Part shown: positions 1-5,087 of the stretch, piece after piece
How the letters are laid out: each line of letters begins with the position of its first letter
Numbering within the stretch: the first letter of the stretch is position 1
Origin: Candidatus Aegiribacteria sp.
GTDB taxonomy: Bacteria; Fermentibacterota; Fermentibacteria; Fermentibacterales; JCC-6
Assembly (NCBI GenBank): GCA_030638185.1
Contig: DAOWFD010000423.1
Coordinates: forward strand, 1-5,962
DNA length: 5,962 nucleotides
Direction: 5' to 3'
Notes under the pieces: generated by a model
What the model saw: only the letters and a program-made list of their open reading frames with translations
Told to the model about the DNA's origin: nothing
The model's database searches: none
Made by a program: the position numbers and the translations under genes

Positions 1-141
1 AGATTCTCAATTGATGATATCCTTATAGGATACAGGGAGGGAGAGCCCTGCCCGGTCTGCGGCGTGGCTATCGAGAAAATAAAAACCGGAAGTACCAGCA
101 GCTTCATCTGTCCTGTCTGTCAGCCGCTCGAAAGACCATGA
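1..141 (+). CDS. mutM: Formamidopyrimidine-DNA glycosylase (Fpg/MutM/Nei family), C-terminal end, 5' partial
   Basis: Frame 1 is open from the window edge to TGA at 139-141 and gives the last 46 residues of a base-excision-repair DNA glycosylase. The visible part is the Fpg/IleRS-type zinc finger: a short REGEPCPVCG motif followed by FICPVCQ, so the four zinc-binding cysteines are residues 17, 20, 37 and 40 of the fragment (Cys-X2-Cys-X16-Cys-X2-Cys). That spacing and the GYREGEPCPVCG context are typical of Fpg, in which this finger contacts the damaged duplex. The catalytic N-terminal proline and the helix-two-turn-helix lie upstream of the window. Nei (endonuclease VIII) shares the finger, so the exact substrate class is less certain than the family. 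The gene ends five bases before the stop of a degraded gene on the opposite strand. Confidence 0.93.
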   Translation, partial: RFSIDDILIGYREGEPCPVCGVAIEKIKTGSTSSFICPVCQPLERP

Positions 142-146
142 AACTT

Positions 147-288
147 TCATCGAGTCGCCTCAGCCCTGTCAATGCTTATCCTCTTCCATGTATCGTTCAT
201 GCTTGCGGGCATGTCATACTCTTCGAATCCGGGTTTAAGGACCAGCGTCCAGGTGTTCGGCAAGCCTTTTGTATATATCGTTATGCAT
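147..288 (-). pseudogene. Probable broken small gene: SD and start codon, then a frameshift
   Basis: On the minus strand an AGGAG (295-299) lies six bases before ATG 286-288. The first frame reads MHNDIYKRLAEHLDAGP and stops at TAA 235-237. A second frame, one base shifted and without its own start, carries on with coding-like sequence (TLVLKPGFEEYDMPASMN, then DTWKRISIDRAEATR) to TGA 147-149, five bases from the convergent fpg stop. Joining the two by a single shift around 245-255 gives a protein of about 46 residues. The N-terminus recalls the YRRLAEHLD start of some bacterial Fe-S/ferredoxin-type proteins, but that is from memory of a short stretch. Alternatives are a chance SD, or the 3' remnant of a longer gene. 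No function is assigned. Confidence 0.33.
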
Positions 289-299
289 GATCTTCTCCT

Positions 300-327
300 C
301 ACGCCTGTCAATACAGGGTGTCTTATT
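300..327 (+). terminator. Weak hairpin, possible terminator
   Basis: CCTGT (304-308) and ACAGG (313-317) pair around a CAAT loop; CAC (300-302) and GTG (318-320) extend the stem with one bulged G (303). The tail TCTTATT is only partly T-rich. It could end leftover fpg transcription or sit at the 3' end of the lipoprotein gene, whose stop codon is at 329-331. On the minus strand no U-tract follows, so intrinsic termination there is doubtful. Confidence 0.3.
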
Positions 328-328
328 C

Positions 329-676
329 TCAGTAGCTGCTTATCGACTGGCTGAAAGATATGGAATCTCCTGTAAAGGATATTTCTACTAAGTCTCCGGT
401 AATTCCATGGGTCACATAGCCGAAATGTCCCTCAAGTGTTTGTCCATCATCCATTTCTACCAGAACCTGAAAGTGGTCATCTCTGGTGTACACCACTGTA
501 GATTCCCACTGTTCTCCAGGTGCCATGCTGTGAATGGTCCAGGTGCTGTCGCAGACGGTTACGGTCATTACAGAGCAGATAAGGGCTGAATCGTTCTTAA
601 TAAGAATCCGGTTCTTCAGCCCATCACACCCGGTGAGTGCGAGAAAGGATATGAGAGGAACAAAGAATTTTATCAT
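329..676 (-). CDS. Small predicted lipoprotein, unknown function (115 aa)
   Basis: The start is firm: AGGAGG (682-687) is five bases from ATG 674-676. Residues 1-17 form a lipoprotein signal peptide: Lys3, a hydrophobic core FFVPLISFLA, then the lipobox LTGC with Cys17 as the lipidated residue. Asp18 at +2 would, by the Enterobacteria rule, favour inner-membrane retention, but that rule does not hold in all phyla. The mature part of about 98 residues is rich in beta-prone stretches (TVTVCDSTWTI, STVVYT, HFQVLVEMDDG, GYVTHGITGDLVEISF) and has two further cysteines (34 and 42). I recognise no named family. It has its own promoter candidate and no partner in the same operon inside the window. 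A start-less frame runs past its stop on the same strand (see 147-288). Confidence 0.85.
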   Translation of the reverse strand: MIKFFVPLISFLALTGCDGLKNRILIKNDSALICSVMTVTVCDSTWTIHSMAPGEQWESTVVYTRDDHFQVLVEMDDGQTLEGHFGYVTHGITGDLVEISFTGDSISFSQSISSY

Positions 677-708
677 TCGATCCTCCTTAATTCAGAAGCA
701 GTGAATCA

Positions 709-736
709 AGTATGGAAAGACATTGTTAATTGTCAA
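709..736 (-). promoter_or_regulatory. Sigma70-like promoter of the lipoprotein gene
   Basis: On the minus strand a perfect TTGACA -35 (731-736) is followed after 16 bases by CATACT (709-714). Transcription would begin near 702, giving a leader of about 26 bases that includes the AGGAGG. The -35 overlaps an imperfect palindrome CATTG...CAATG centred on AATT (721-738), a possible operator. Confidence 0.45.
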
Positions 737-784
737 TGCTCTCGGGTTCTGTCCTCTCGGGGATTTCGGTTGCATAATCAGGAA

Positions 785-979
785 TCACCTATGGAGGTAC
801 ATCTTGGTTACTGTTTGTCTGATTTGCGCCTCGCTGTTTTCAACACCGAAGAAAATATGTGTCACAAACGCTCCGTCTATTTCTGATGTTTTCCCGTGAG
901 ATCCCGGGAACCAGCAATACCACCAGAATTGCTTAACAGTCAGTGACAAAAGCGGATGACAATCGCTTGAATTGCTGAA
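785..979 (-). pseudogene. Possible gene remnant, start-less open frame (64 codons)
   Basis: Reading the minus strand from just after TGA (980-982) gives 64 codons to TGA 785-787. The product has protein-like stretches such as HPLLSLTVKQFWWYCWFPG and DGAFVTHIFFGVENSEAQIR, but no ATG, GTG or TTG preceded by an SD at its left end. It may be the 3' part of a decayed gene whose 5' part was lost, or simply a chance open frame. I recognise no family with confidence. Confidence 0.28.
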
Positions 980-997
980 TCAGGACAAATCAGGACA
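978..997. repeat. Tandem 10-bp direct repeat AATCAGGACA x2
   Basis: AATCAGGACA occurs at 978-987 and again at 988-997 without a gap. Shorter copies (AATCAGG) lie at 776 and 1020. One turn-of-helix spacing is compatible with a protein-binding site, but nothing else supports that. Confidence 0.6.
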
Positions 998-1087
998 CAT
1001 TGCTTCAATGATGTTTACCAATCAGGGATGAAGTGAGATCAGATCAAGCTTGAGGTTGCAAACGTTTCAGTAGTAAATGGATATCGT

Positions 1088-1768
1088 TCAGATAATCGAA
1101 AAATACCAGGCCATGTAGATTGTTACGCATACAATGGCGATTATCAAAACCCAGATAAGCAGAGCCCTGGCCAGGTTCTTCCTGATAGTACTTACTTTGG
1201 AACTGAATGACCAGATCAGGAGAAGTACGACGTTCAATATGGGTATTGTACACAGGAACAGCATCATGAGAAAGCTGCTTATAGACGTTTGGGATCTAGC
1301 ACCCTTCACAGCGAGATTCTCCGTGGTTTTCCTGAATGCAGGTACTTTAATATTCTCAGGTGACTTTTCAGGTTTTTCAGAGGGTGTCTCTGAGACAGAA
1401 GGAGCCTCTGGGACATTGGTAACTTCGGAAACAGAGGGAGCCTCTGGGACATTGGTAACTTCGGAAACAGAGGGAGCCTCTGGGACATCGGTAACTTCGG
1501 AAACAGAATGAGCCTCTGGGACATCGGTAGCTTCGGAAACAGAGGGAGCCTCTGGGACAGAGGAAGCTTGAATCGGGGGTGGTGGAGGTGGAGGTGAGGT
1601 CCTGAAAAGTCCCTTTACTTCGCTGGCGGGGACCCAACCGGAAGTATCATCGGACCAGACTTGATCATCGGGTTCGATATCTCCAGAGTCAGATTGTTCT
1701 AGCAACTGTTCCCAGGTGAAGGGACCCTTTCGCTGCTGTTCCTTGAATACATACCACTCATTGACCAT
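1088..1768 (-). CDS. GYF_2 (DUF4339)-type membrane protein with polyproline run and 12-residue repeats
   Basis: A 226-residue protein starting at ATG 1766-1768, eight bases after GAGGG (1777-1781). Residues 4-55 match the GYF_2/DUF4339 pattern: WYVFKEQQRKGPFTWEQL, then DDQVW and SGWVPASEV. This is a small domain often found N-terminal in bacterial membrane proteins and thought to be a protein-interaction module. Pro59-65 is an uninterrupted run of seven prolines. Residues 71-130 are five copies of a VPEAPSVSEVTN-like unit, encoded by a 36-bp tandem repeat. A basic linker (about 131-160) leads to two membrane segments, about 166-187 and 202-224, separated by a positively charged loop with KNLARA. 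The LLLIWSF...KNLARALLIW pattern recalls a widespread small membrane-hairpin module. GYF_2 is probably cytoplasmic with the repeat region as a flexible spacer; the partner is unknown. It has its own promoter candidate. Confidence 0.9.
   Translation of the reverse strand: MVNEWYVFKEQQRKGPFTWEQLLEQSDSGDIEPDDQVWSDDTSGWVPASEVKGLFRTSPPPPPPPIQASSVPEAPSVSEATDVPEAHSVSEVTDVPEAPSVSEVTNVPEAPSVSEVTNVPEAPSVSETPSEKPEKSPENIKVPAFRKTTENLAVKGARSQTSISSFLMMLFLCTIPILNVVLLLIWSFSSKVSTIRKNLARALLIWVLIIAIVCVTIYMAWYFSII
1387..1570. repeat. 36-bp coding tandem repeat, four full units plus degenerate ends
   Basis: On the plus strand the units begin with GGAGCCTCTGGGACA and end with TTCGGAAACAGAG: 1401-1436, 1437-1472, 1473-1508 and 1509-1544. 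Units 1 and 2 are identical; 3 and 4 differ by a few bases (ATTGGT/ATCGGT, GTAAC/GTAGC). A partial unit starts at 1545 and a degenerate one lies left of 1401. Because the unit is a multiple of three, copy-number changes keep the GYF_2 protein in frame. Confidence 0.95.
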
Positions 1769-1825
1769 AACTTCAACCCTCTCATGAATTTACAGGTTTG
1801 ATTAATTGAGGATCAATCATGTTAA

Positions 1826-1855
1826 TATATACGCCCCAACGGATTCATAGGTCAA
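1826..1855 (-). promoter_or_regulatory. Promoter candidate of the GYF_2 gene
   Basis: On the minus strand TTGACC (1850-1855) is followed by TATATATT (1824-1831). The spacer is 18 bases if TATATA is the -10 and 20 if TATATT is. The leader to ATG 1768 is about 50 bases and contains the GAGGG SD and a small inverted repeat ATTGA-GGA-TCAAT (1805-1817). Confidence 0.4.
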
Positions 1856-2069
1856 TAGTAAAAAGTCCTTCATCGAGCTGTCCTCTGTGATCAAGCGCAA
1901 CCTCAAGCGCCTTGACTTGCGGGAAGATCCCAGACCACCATCGCAGCCGCTGGAACAAGTTTGTGAGTCCTATGCAGATTATGCCTCATTCTAGCGAATG
2001 AGGTTGGCACTTTCATACGAAAGTTTATGGCCAAGTGAGGACGATGTCCCAGAGGTCGAGGTAGGATAA
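1851..2069 (+). pseudogene. Probable gene remnant with an in-frame TAG
   Basis: One plus frame gives 47 coding-like codons (including KSFIELSSVIKRNLKRLDL and EQVCESYADYASF), then TAG 1992-1994. It continues in the same frame with RMRLALSYESLWPSEDDV to TAA 2067-2069. Residue composition and codon choice look natural on both sides of the TAG, which differs from a Tyr codon (TAC/TAT) by one base. There is no start codon with an SD at the left end, where a TAG precedes GTC 1851. The likeliest reading is the 3' part of a dead gene with a nonsense mutation. The second half could also start independently at ATG 1998. I do not recognise the family. Confidence 0.35.
1984..2024. other. Two adjacent perfect hairpins
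   Basis: CCTCATTC (1984-1991) pairs fully with GAATGAGG (1996-2003) around TAGC, an 8-bp stem. Five bases on, ACTTTC (2009-2014) pairs with GAAAGT (2019-2024) around ATAC, a 6-bp stem. Neither has a U-tract, so neither looks like a standard terminator on either strand. The first loop contains the TAG stop of the interrupted frame. Confidence 0.6.
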
Positions 2070-2116
2070 GATTAAACAAGTCCGATTTACGTGAGAGCGT
2101 GTGCTTTCATGTCGCA

Positions 2117-2145
2117 TTGCCAGTGCGTTTTAATGCGGATATATA
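2117..2145 (+). promoter_or_regulatory. Promoter candidate P1 of the large surface-protein gene
   Basis: TTGCCA (2117-2122), a 17-base spacer, then TATATA (2140-2145). Transcription would start near 2152 and leave a leader of about 50 bases before ATG 2202, or more if a downstream start is used. Confidence 0.4.
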
Positions 2146-2156
2146 GGCAACTGTGC

Positions 2157-2185
2157 TTGACTGCTGATTTACCAGAAGGTATGGT
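2157..2185 (+). promoter_or_regulatory. Promoter candidate P2 of the large surface-protein gene
   Basis: TTGACT (2157-2162), a 17-base spacer, then TATGGT (2180-2185). Transcription from here would start near 2192, almost on top of the AGGTAGGA SD (2193-2200). That would favour one of the later start codons (2259 or 2271) if this promoter is the one used. Confidence 0.35.
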
Positions 2186-2201
2186 CAGTTTCAGGTAGGA
2201 T

Positions 2202-4823
2202 ATGGAGATGTTCTGGAGCTATTGGACCGCTTATTCAAAATCATACGGGGGTGATCATGTGGCAGCATCGATGAGATTCTCACGGCCCCGCGGCTCCACC
2301 GTATGCATCCTTCTTCTTGCGATGGTGCTGCTTGCTCAGGTAGCCGTGCTTCTATTCTGGTCAAACGAACGGTCAGAGACCGTTTCGGGCGGGGACCAAG
2401 ACACCATCGCTCCAGTTGTATACCAGCAGGGGGCGGTTGTGAGCTTCGGCGAGGAGGTAACCTTTCGCTTCGCAGCGGGAGAAGCTCCGTGGGAGGACAG
2501 CCTCGAGCTCCTGAGGCTCGACAGCCTCGAGCTGACTGACGTGCCGGGCACTCTAACAGCGGCCTATAACGTCGATTTCCAGAGTGGCAGGCAGCTGAGT
2601 CAGCCAGTTCAGGTGACCATGTCGTGTGAGGAGGAGATCGATGGAGGTACCATGAACCCGTCGAACGGTCTCTGGGTCATGCACATGAACGAGGAGACCG
2701 GGGTTTGGGAGAATGTGCCTTGCCGGTACGATTCGGAGGCCATGGCCCTGGTATGTTATCTCGACCATTTCTCGGTGGTCGGCATTGGCGAGTGCCCTCC
2801 CTCTCCACACCCTCTGATGACCTTGGGCGTCACCGACAGAGAGCCTCTGGAAATGGCAGCGGTCATTGATATCCAGTGGGCCGAGCAGATTCTCCAGGCT
2901 CACTGCCTCACGCAGGATCCTGAATCGGTAGAGAGTGCGGTCCTGGCCGGCACCCGCATGTTTACGGAGGCCTTCGACCTGGTCTCCGTGCCCGCCAGCG
3001 CCCTCGAGCAGGTCCTTGGAGTCTCCGAGCTGGAGAGGTTCAACGCCATCTCGGGGGAGATCGGGCTTCTTGCCGCGTTGACAAGATTCACGCTGGAGGT
3101 CTCCGATACCTCGACAACGAACCGGGAGGCCCAAGCCAATCTGCTCCAGAGCCTGCTCAGCTACTCCGTGGGCAAATGGGGCTGGCAGGGGCTGCAAATC
3201 GCCAACATCGGCATCTTCATGATGAACTATTCCCTCCAGAGATTCGGAACGGCCGCCGTCCAGGCGAGGTTTAACCTCTGGTGGAGGAAGTACCATGAGT
3301 ACAACCGCTTCAATAATCTGCACCGGATGACCCAGCTGGAGTGGAACGACTTCATGGTTCGGACGGTGATGAGTTCGGCGGAGCTCAGCTCCGAAGTCGT
3401 ACAGAACGCTCTGGCAGAGAAGGTGGACCTCTACCTGAACGCTTTCTTCAACGATGACTTCTACAACATCGGTGGGTTCTGGTTTTTTCAGGGCCCATGT
3501 CCCGATGACCTTCGTCCCAGCCTGATAGGTAAGGAAAGGGAAGAACTCCTTCCCGTCCTGGAGGCGGCTACCTACCTGCTGGAGGACAGGGTTCGTTTCT
3601 ATCAGGAACTGGACATGCTCGAGCAACTGAACAATGCCGCCGACCTTCTCAACAGCAGGCAGCAGATCCGTGTACAGGTTTACGGAGACTCGGTTGGGGA
3701 TCCCAGGGTTAGGAACCTTCAGGTTCGGATCCCGGTGGCGTCCGATCAGGACCTCTGGCAGGGCGTAACGGACGAGCCCGGGCAGTGGTGGTTCGATCTC
3801 ACGCGGTATGGCTACCTGCACTACAATTCGCCATCGGTGGTCGAGCTAGAGTTCGAGGGCGACATCTACACGCAGCCGATCCTGGTTGAGACATGGGGAG
3901 GGTTCGCGGATGTGAGATTTTACCTCGATGAGACTGAGGGTGACACACTCATCCATGTGACCTCGGATCCGTCAGGGGCAACCGTATACCTGGACGGGGC
4001 CAACACCGGGCAGGTCACACCCGCAGAAATATCAGGATTCCAACCGGGCTCACACAGCCTCAGAGTATTCCTTGAGGGCTACAACGAGTATGTCACAAGT
4101 TTCGATATAGCGGAGGGAGAATCCCGACGGGTACATGCGGATCTCGGAGAGCCTCAGCCTCCTTTGCCCGTGTTCAGTCATAATCTCACCGATAACCAGG
4201 CTTTCACGGACAATGTGATCAATATCTCCGGAAGCATATCTCTTATGGATGGAGAGGGGAACACCTCCCCCTTCCAGGGAACAACGGCCATACTGACCCT
4301 AAACGGGTCGGACAGGGAAATAGCGGTACAGAACGGGCAGTTCAGCGTGGAGCTCTCCATACCTTCAGGACCCAGCGTCATCTCCTTCCGTGCCAACAGT
4401 CACAATGGTGATACCGGAGTATCGAACCCTATCACCATCAATGGTGATTTCTCGGTTCCCGGAATCGAGATCACTCTTACATGGAACAGCCCCACATCCG
4501 ATCTGGATCTCCACGTCTATAACCCCGCAATGGAGCATTCCTGCTGGCAATCTACCTCCATTTCTGACGGATTCCTCGATATAGATGATGTGGATGGGTT
4601 CGGACCGGAGACATTCACGGCAGAGACTCCCATGAGTGGACCCTACATCATCCAGGTCAACTGTTACAGCATGGATGAGGACTCCTACTCCTACGCTACG
4701 GTAATGGTTCACGTGAACGGGCAGCTGCAGGAAACATATGGACCACACCCATTTTCAGTTGGCGACGGTATGTCGGGAGATCCTGTCGCCTGGTGGGACG
4801 TGGCCACGATTCAGATCCAGTAA
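2202..4823 (+). CDS. Large membrane-anchored surface protein: ZU5-like, helical region, PEGA, Ig-like and YfaP/DUF2135-like domains (873 aa)
   Basis: Residues 33-53 form one hydrophobic segment after a basic stretch (RFSRPRGS), a signal anchor with no lipobox; the rest should be extracytoplasmic. Residues about 78-195 resemble a ZU5-like beta domain (SGRQLSQPVQVTM, WVMHMNEETGVWENVP, closing DHFSVVG). Residues about 215-485 are mostly helical, rich in Trp/Tyr/Phe (LWWRKYHEYNRFNN), with no family I recognise. About 488-577 is beta-rich. Residues 581-648 are a clear PEGA domain (TSDPSGATVYLDG, TPAEISGFQPGSHSLRV, LEGYNEY). About 655-750 is Ig-like (LTLNGSDREIAV, NGQFSVELSIPSG). Residues 753-873 match the YfaP/DUF2135 pattern (LTWNSPTSDLDLHVYNP, DGFGPETF, GPYIIQVNCY), with Cys781 and Cys821 possibly bridged. 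A role in surface binding or polymer handling is inference. Start is uncertain: ATG 2202 or 2208 use AGGTAGGA (2193-2200); GTG 2259, preceded by GGGGGTG, or ATG 2271 would give a more usual signal anchor. Confidence 0.92.
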   Translation: MEMFWSYWTAYSKSYGGDHVAASMRFSRPRGSTVCILLLAMVLLAQVAVLLFWSNERSETVSGGDQDTIAPVVYQQGAVVSFGEEVTFRFAAGEAPWEDSLELLRLDSLELTDVPGTLTAAYNVDFQSGRQLSQPVQVTMSCEEEIDGGTMNPSNGLWVMHMNEETGVWENVPCRYDSEAMALVCYLDHFSVVGIGECPPSPHPLMTLGVTDREPLEMAAVIDIQWAEQILQAHCLTQDPESVESAVLAGTRMFTEAFDLVSVPASALEQVLGVSELERFNAISGEIGLLAALTRFTLEVSDTSTTNREAQANLLQSLLSYSVGKWGWQGLQIANIGIFMMNYSLQRFGTAAVQARFNLWWRKYHEYNRFNNLHRMTQLEWNDFMVRTVMSSAELSSEVVQNALAEKVDLYLNAFFNDDFYNIGGFWFFQGPCPDDLRPSLIGKEREELLPVLEAATYLLEDRVRFYQELDMLEQLNNAADLLNSRQQIRVQVYGDSVGDPRVRNLQVRIPVASDQDLWQGVTDEPGQWWFDLTRYGYLHYNSPSVVELEFEGDIYTQPILVETWGGFADVRFYLDETEGDTLIHVTSDPSGATVYLDGANTGQVTPAEISGFQPGSHSLRVFLEGYNEYVTSFDIAEGESRRVHADLGEPQPPLPVFSHNLTDNQAFTDNVINISGSISLMDGEGNTSPFQGTTAILTLNGSDREIAVQNGQFSVELSIPSGPSVISFRANSHNGDTGVSNPITINGDFSVPGIEITLTWNSPTSDLDLHVYNPAMEHSCWQSTSISDGFLDIDDVDGFGPETFTAETPMSGPYIIQVNCYSMDEDSYSYATVMVHVNGQLQETYGPHPFSVGDGMSGDPVAWWDVATIQIQ
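2496..2533 (+). repeat. 24-bp partial in-frame duplication inside the ZU5-like domain
   Basis: GACAGCCTCGAGCT occurs at 2496-2509 and 2520-2533, 24 bases apart, so the protein reads DSLELLRLDSLEL (residues 99-111). The period is a multiple of three and keeps the frame. Confidence 0.7.
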
Positions 4824-4998
4824 AAACGTTACCGGTTTTAGGATTAATAGTCTCATTACGCAATTATCAGATCGAACTTACCACATTGCTACGAAATCCT
4901 GGATTTCACTGGATTGCCGAAAAACATTCCACTTTTTCACATAATCAAATCTGTGGATGCAGCTGTTGGTTTTCTCTTATCCGGACATCTTTGATAGT

Positions 4999-5040
4999 GT
5001 GAATGTGATCCAGATCGAGTAACAACGACTACGGTTCTTT
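4999..5040 (+). pseudogene. Degenerate echo of the 3' end of the surface-protein gene
   Basis: Bases 4999-5040 line up without gaps with 4800-4841, which is the end of the 873-residue gene and its downstream flank; I count about 27 of 42 identical, including the stop codon. The encoded ends are VATIQIQ and VNVIQIE. The frame is open leftwards only to TAA 4942-4944 and has no usable start. It could be the last scrap of a paralogue that once followed the gene, or a coincidence of a short stretch. Confidence 0.3.
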
Positions 5041-5041
5041 C

Positions 5042-5050
5042 TGGTATACT
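5042..5050 (+). promoter_or_regulatory. Extended -10 promoter candidate
   Basis: TGGTATACT has the TGn extension and a 5/6 -10 hexamer (TATACT, 5045-5050). No good -35 is present. It lies about 38 bases before ATG 5088. Confidence 0.35.
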
Positions 5051-5081
5051 CCAGTTCTGATAACACTGCAGAATACTGGAG
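5049..5081. other. Strong hairpin overlapping an SD
   Basis: CTCCAG plus TTCTG (5049-5059) pair with CAGAA (5069-5073) and CTGGAG (5076-5081): 11 base pairs with a two-base bulge (TA) and a nine-base loop. The 3' arm includes most of the GGAGG SD (5078-5082) of the reading frame at 5088, so as RNA it would hide that site. No U-tract follows on either strand. Confidence 0.5.
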
Positions 5082-5087
5082 GAAACA

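Larger units (their letters stand above)
677..1087. other. Intergenic region without an intact gene
   Basis: This 411-base gap separates the lipoprotein promoter from the 3' end of the GYF_2 gene. It holds a protein-like minus frame with no start codon (785-979), a TTCCCG/CGGGAA hairpin (891-910, 8-base loop) without a U-tract, and four AATCAGG-type words, two of them in tandem. The only plus-strand open frame that would begin here (GTG 701) lacks an SD and has an unconvincing residue composition. Confidence 0.6.
1769..2201. other. Divergent intergenic region between the GYF_2 gene and the large surface-protein gene
   Basis: The 433 bases hold the minus-strand promoter of the GYF_2 gene at the left, a probable gene remnant with two hairpins in the middle (1851-2069), and plus-strand promoter candidates for the 873-residue protein at the right (2117-2185). 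No intact gene is visible. Confidence 0.6.

Noticed and set aside
138..290. 50-codon plus frame starting at an ATGA overlap with the fpg stop
   Set aside because: The overlap is attractive for translational coupling, but there is no separate SD, the product looks unnatural (Cys/His/Arg scattered, no motif), and the other strand reads better.
172..354. 60-codon plus frame with a signal-like start MLILFHVSFMLAG
   Set aside because: No SD, it overlaps the lipoprotein gene's 3' end on the opposite strand, and the region is better explained by minus-strand coding-like frames.
1134..1511. 125-codon plus-strand frame antisense to the GYF_2 gene
   Set aside because: The minus-strand frame has recognisable GYF_2 and membrane segments, an SD and a promoter; the plus frame only mirrors the tandem repeat.
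1387..1570. CRISPR-like array
   Set aside because: The 36-bp units are directly adjacent with no spacers and lie inside a coding frame; they encode a 12-residue protein repeat.
1306..1637. Other minus frames across the 36-bp repeat giving Arg/Ser/Pro-rich repeat proteins
   Set aside because: A tandem repeat whose unit is a multiple of three is open in several frames by construction. Only the frame of the 226-residue protein continues into a fold.
2553..3821. 422-codon open frame antisense to the large surface-protein gene
   Set aside because: It lies wholly inside the sense gene, whose domains are recognisable. The antisense product has no motifs and its openness follows from codon bias.
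4878..4976. Minus frame of about 32 codons reading FDYVKKWNVFRQSSEIQDFV
   Set aside because: Short, no start, and an equally plausible frame exists on the other strand; within chance expectation.
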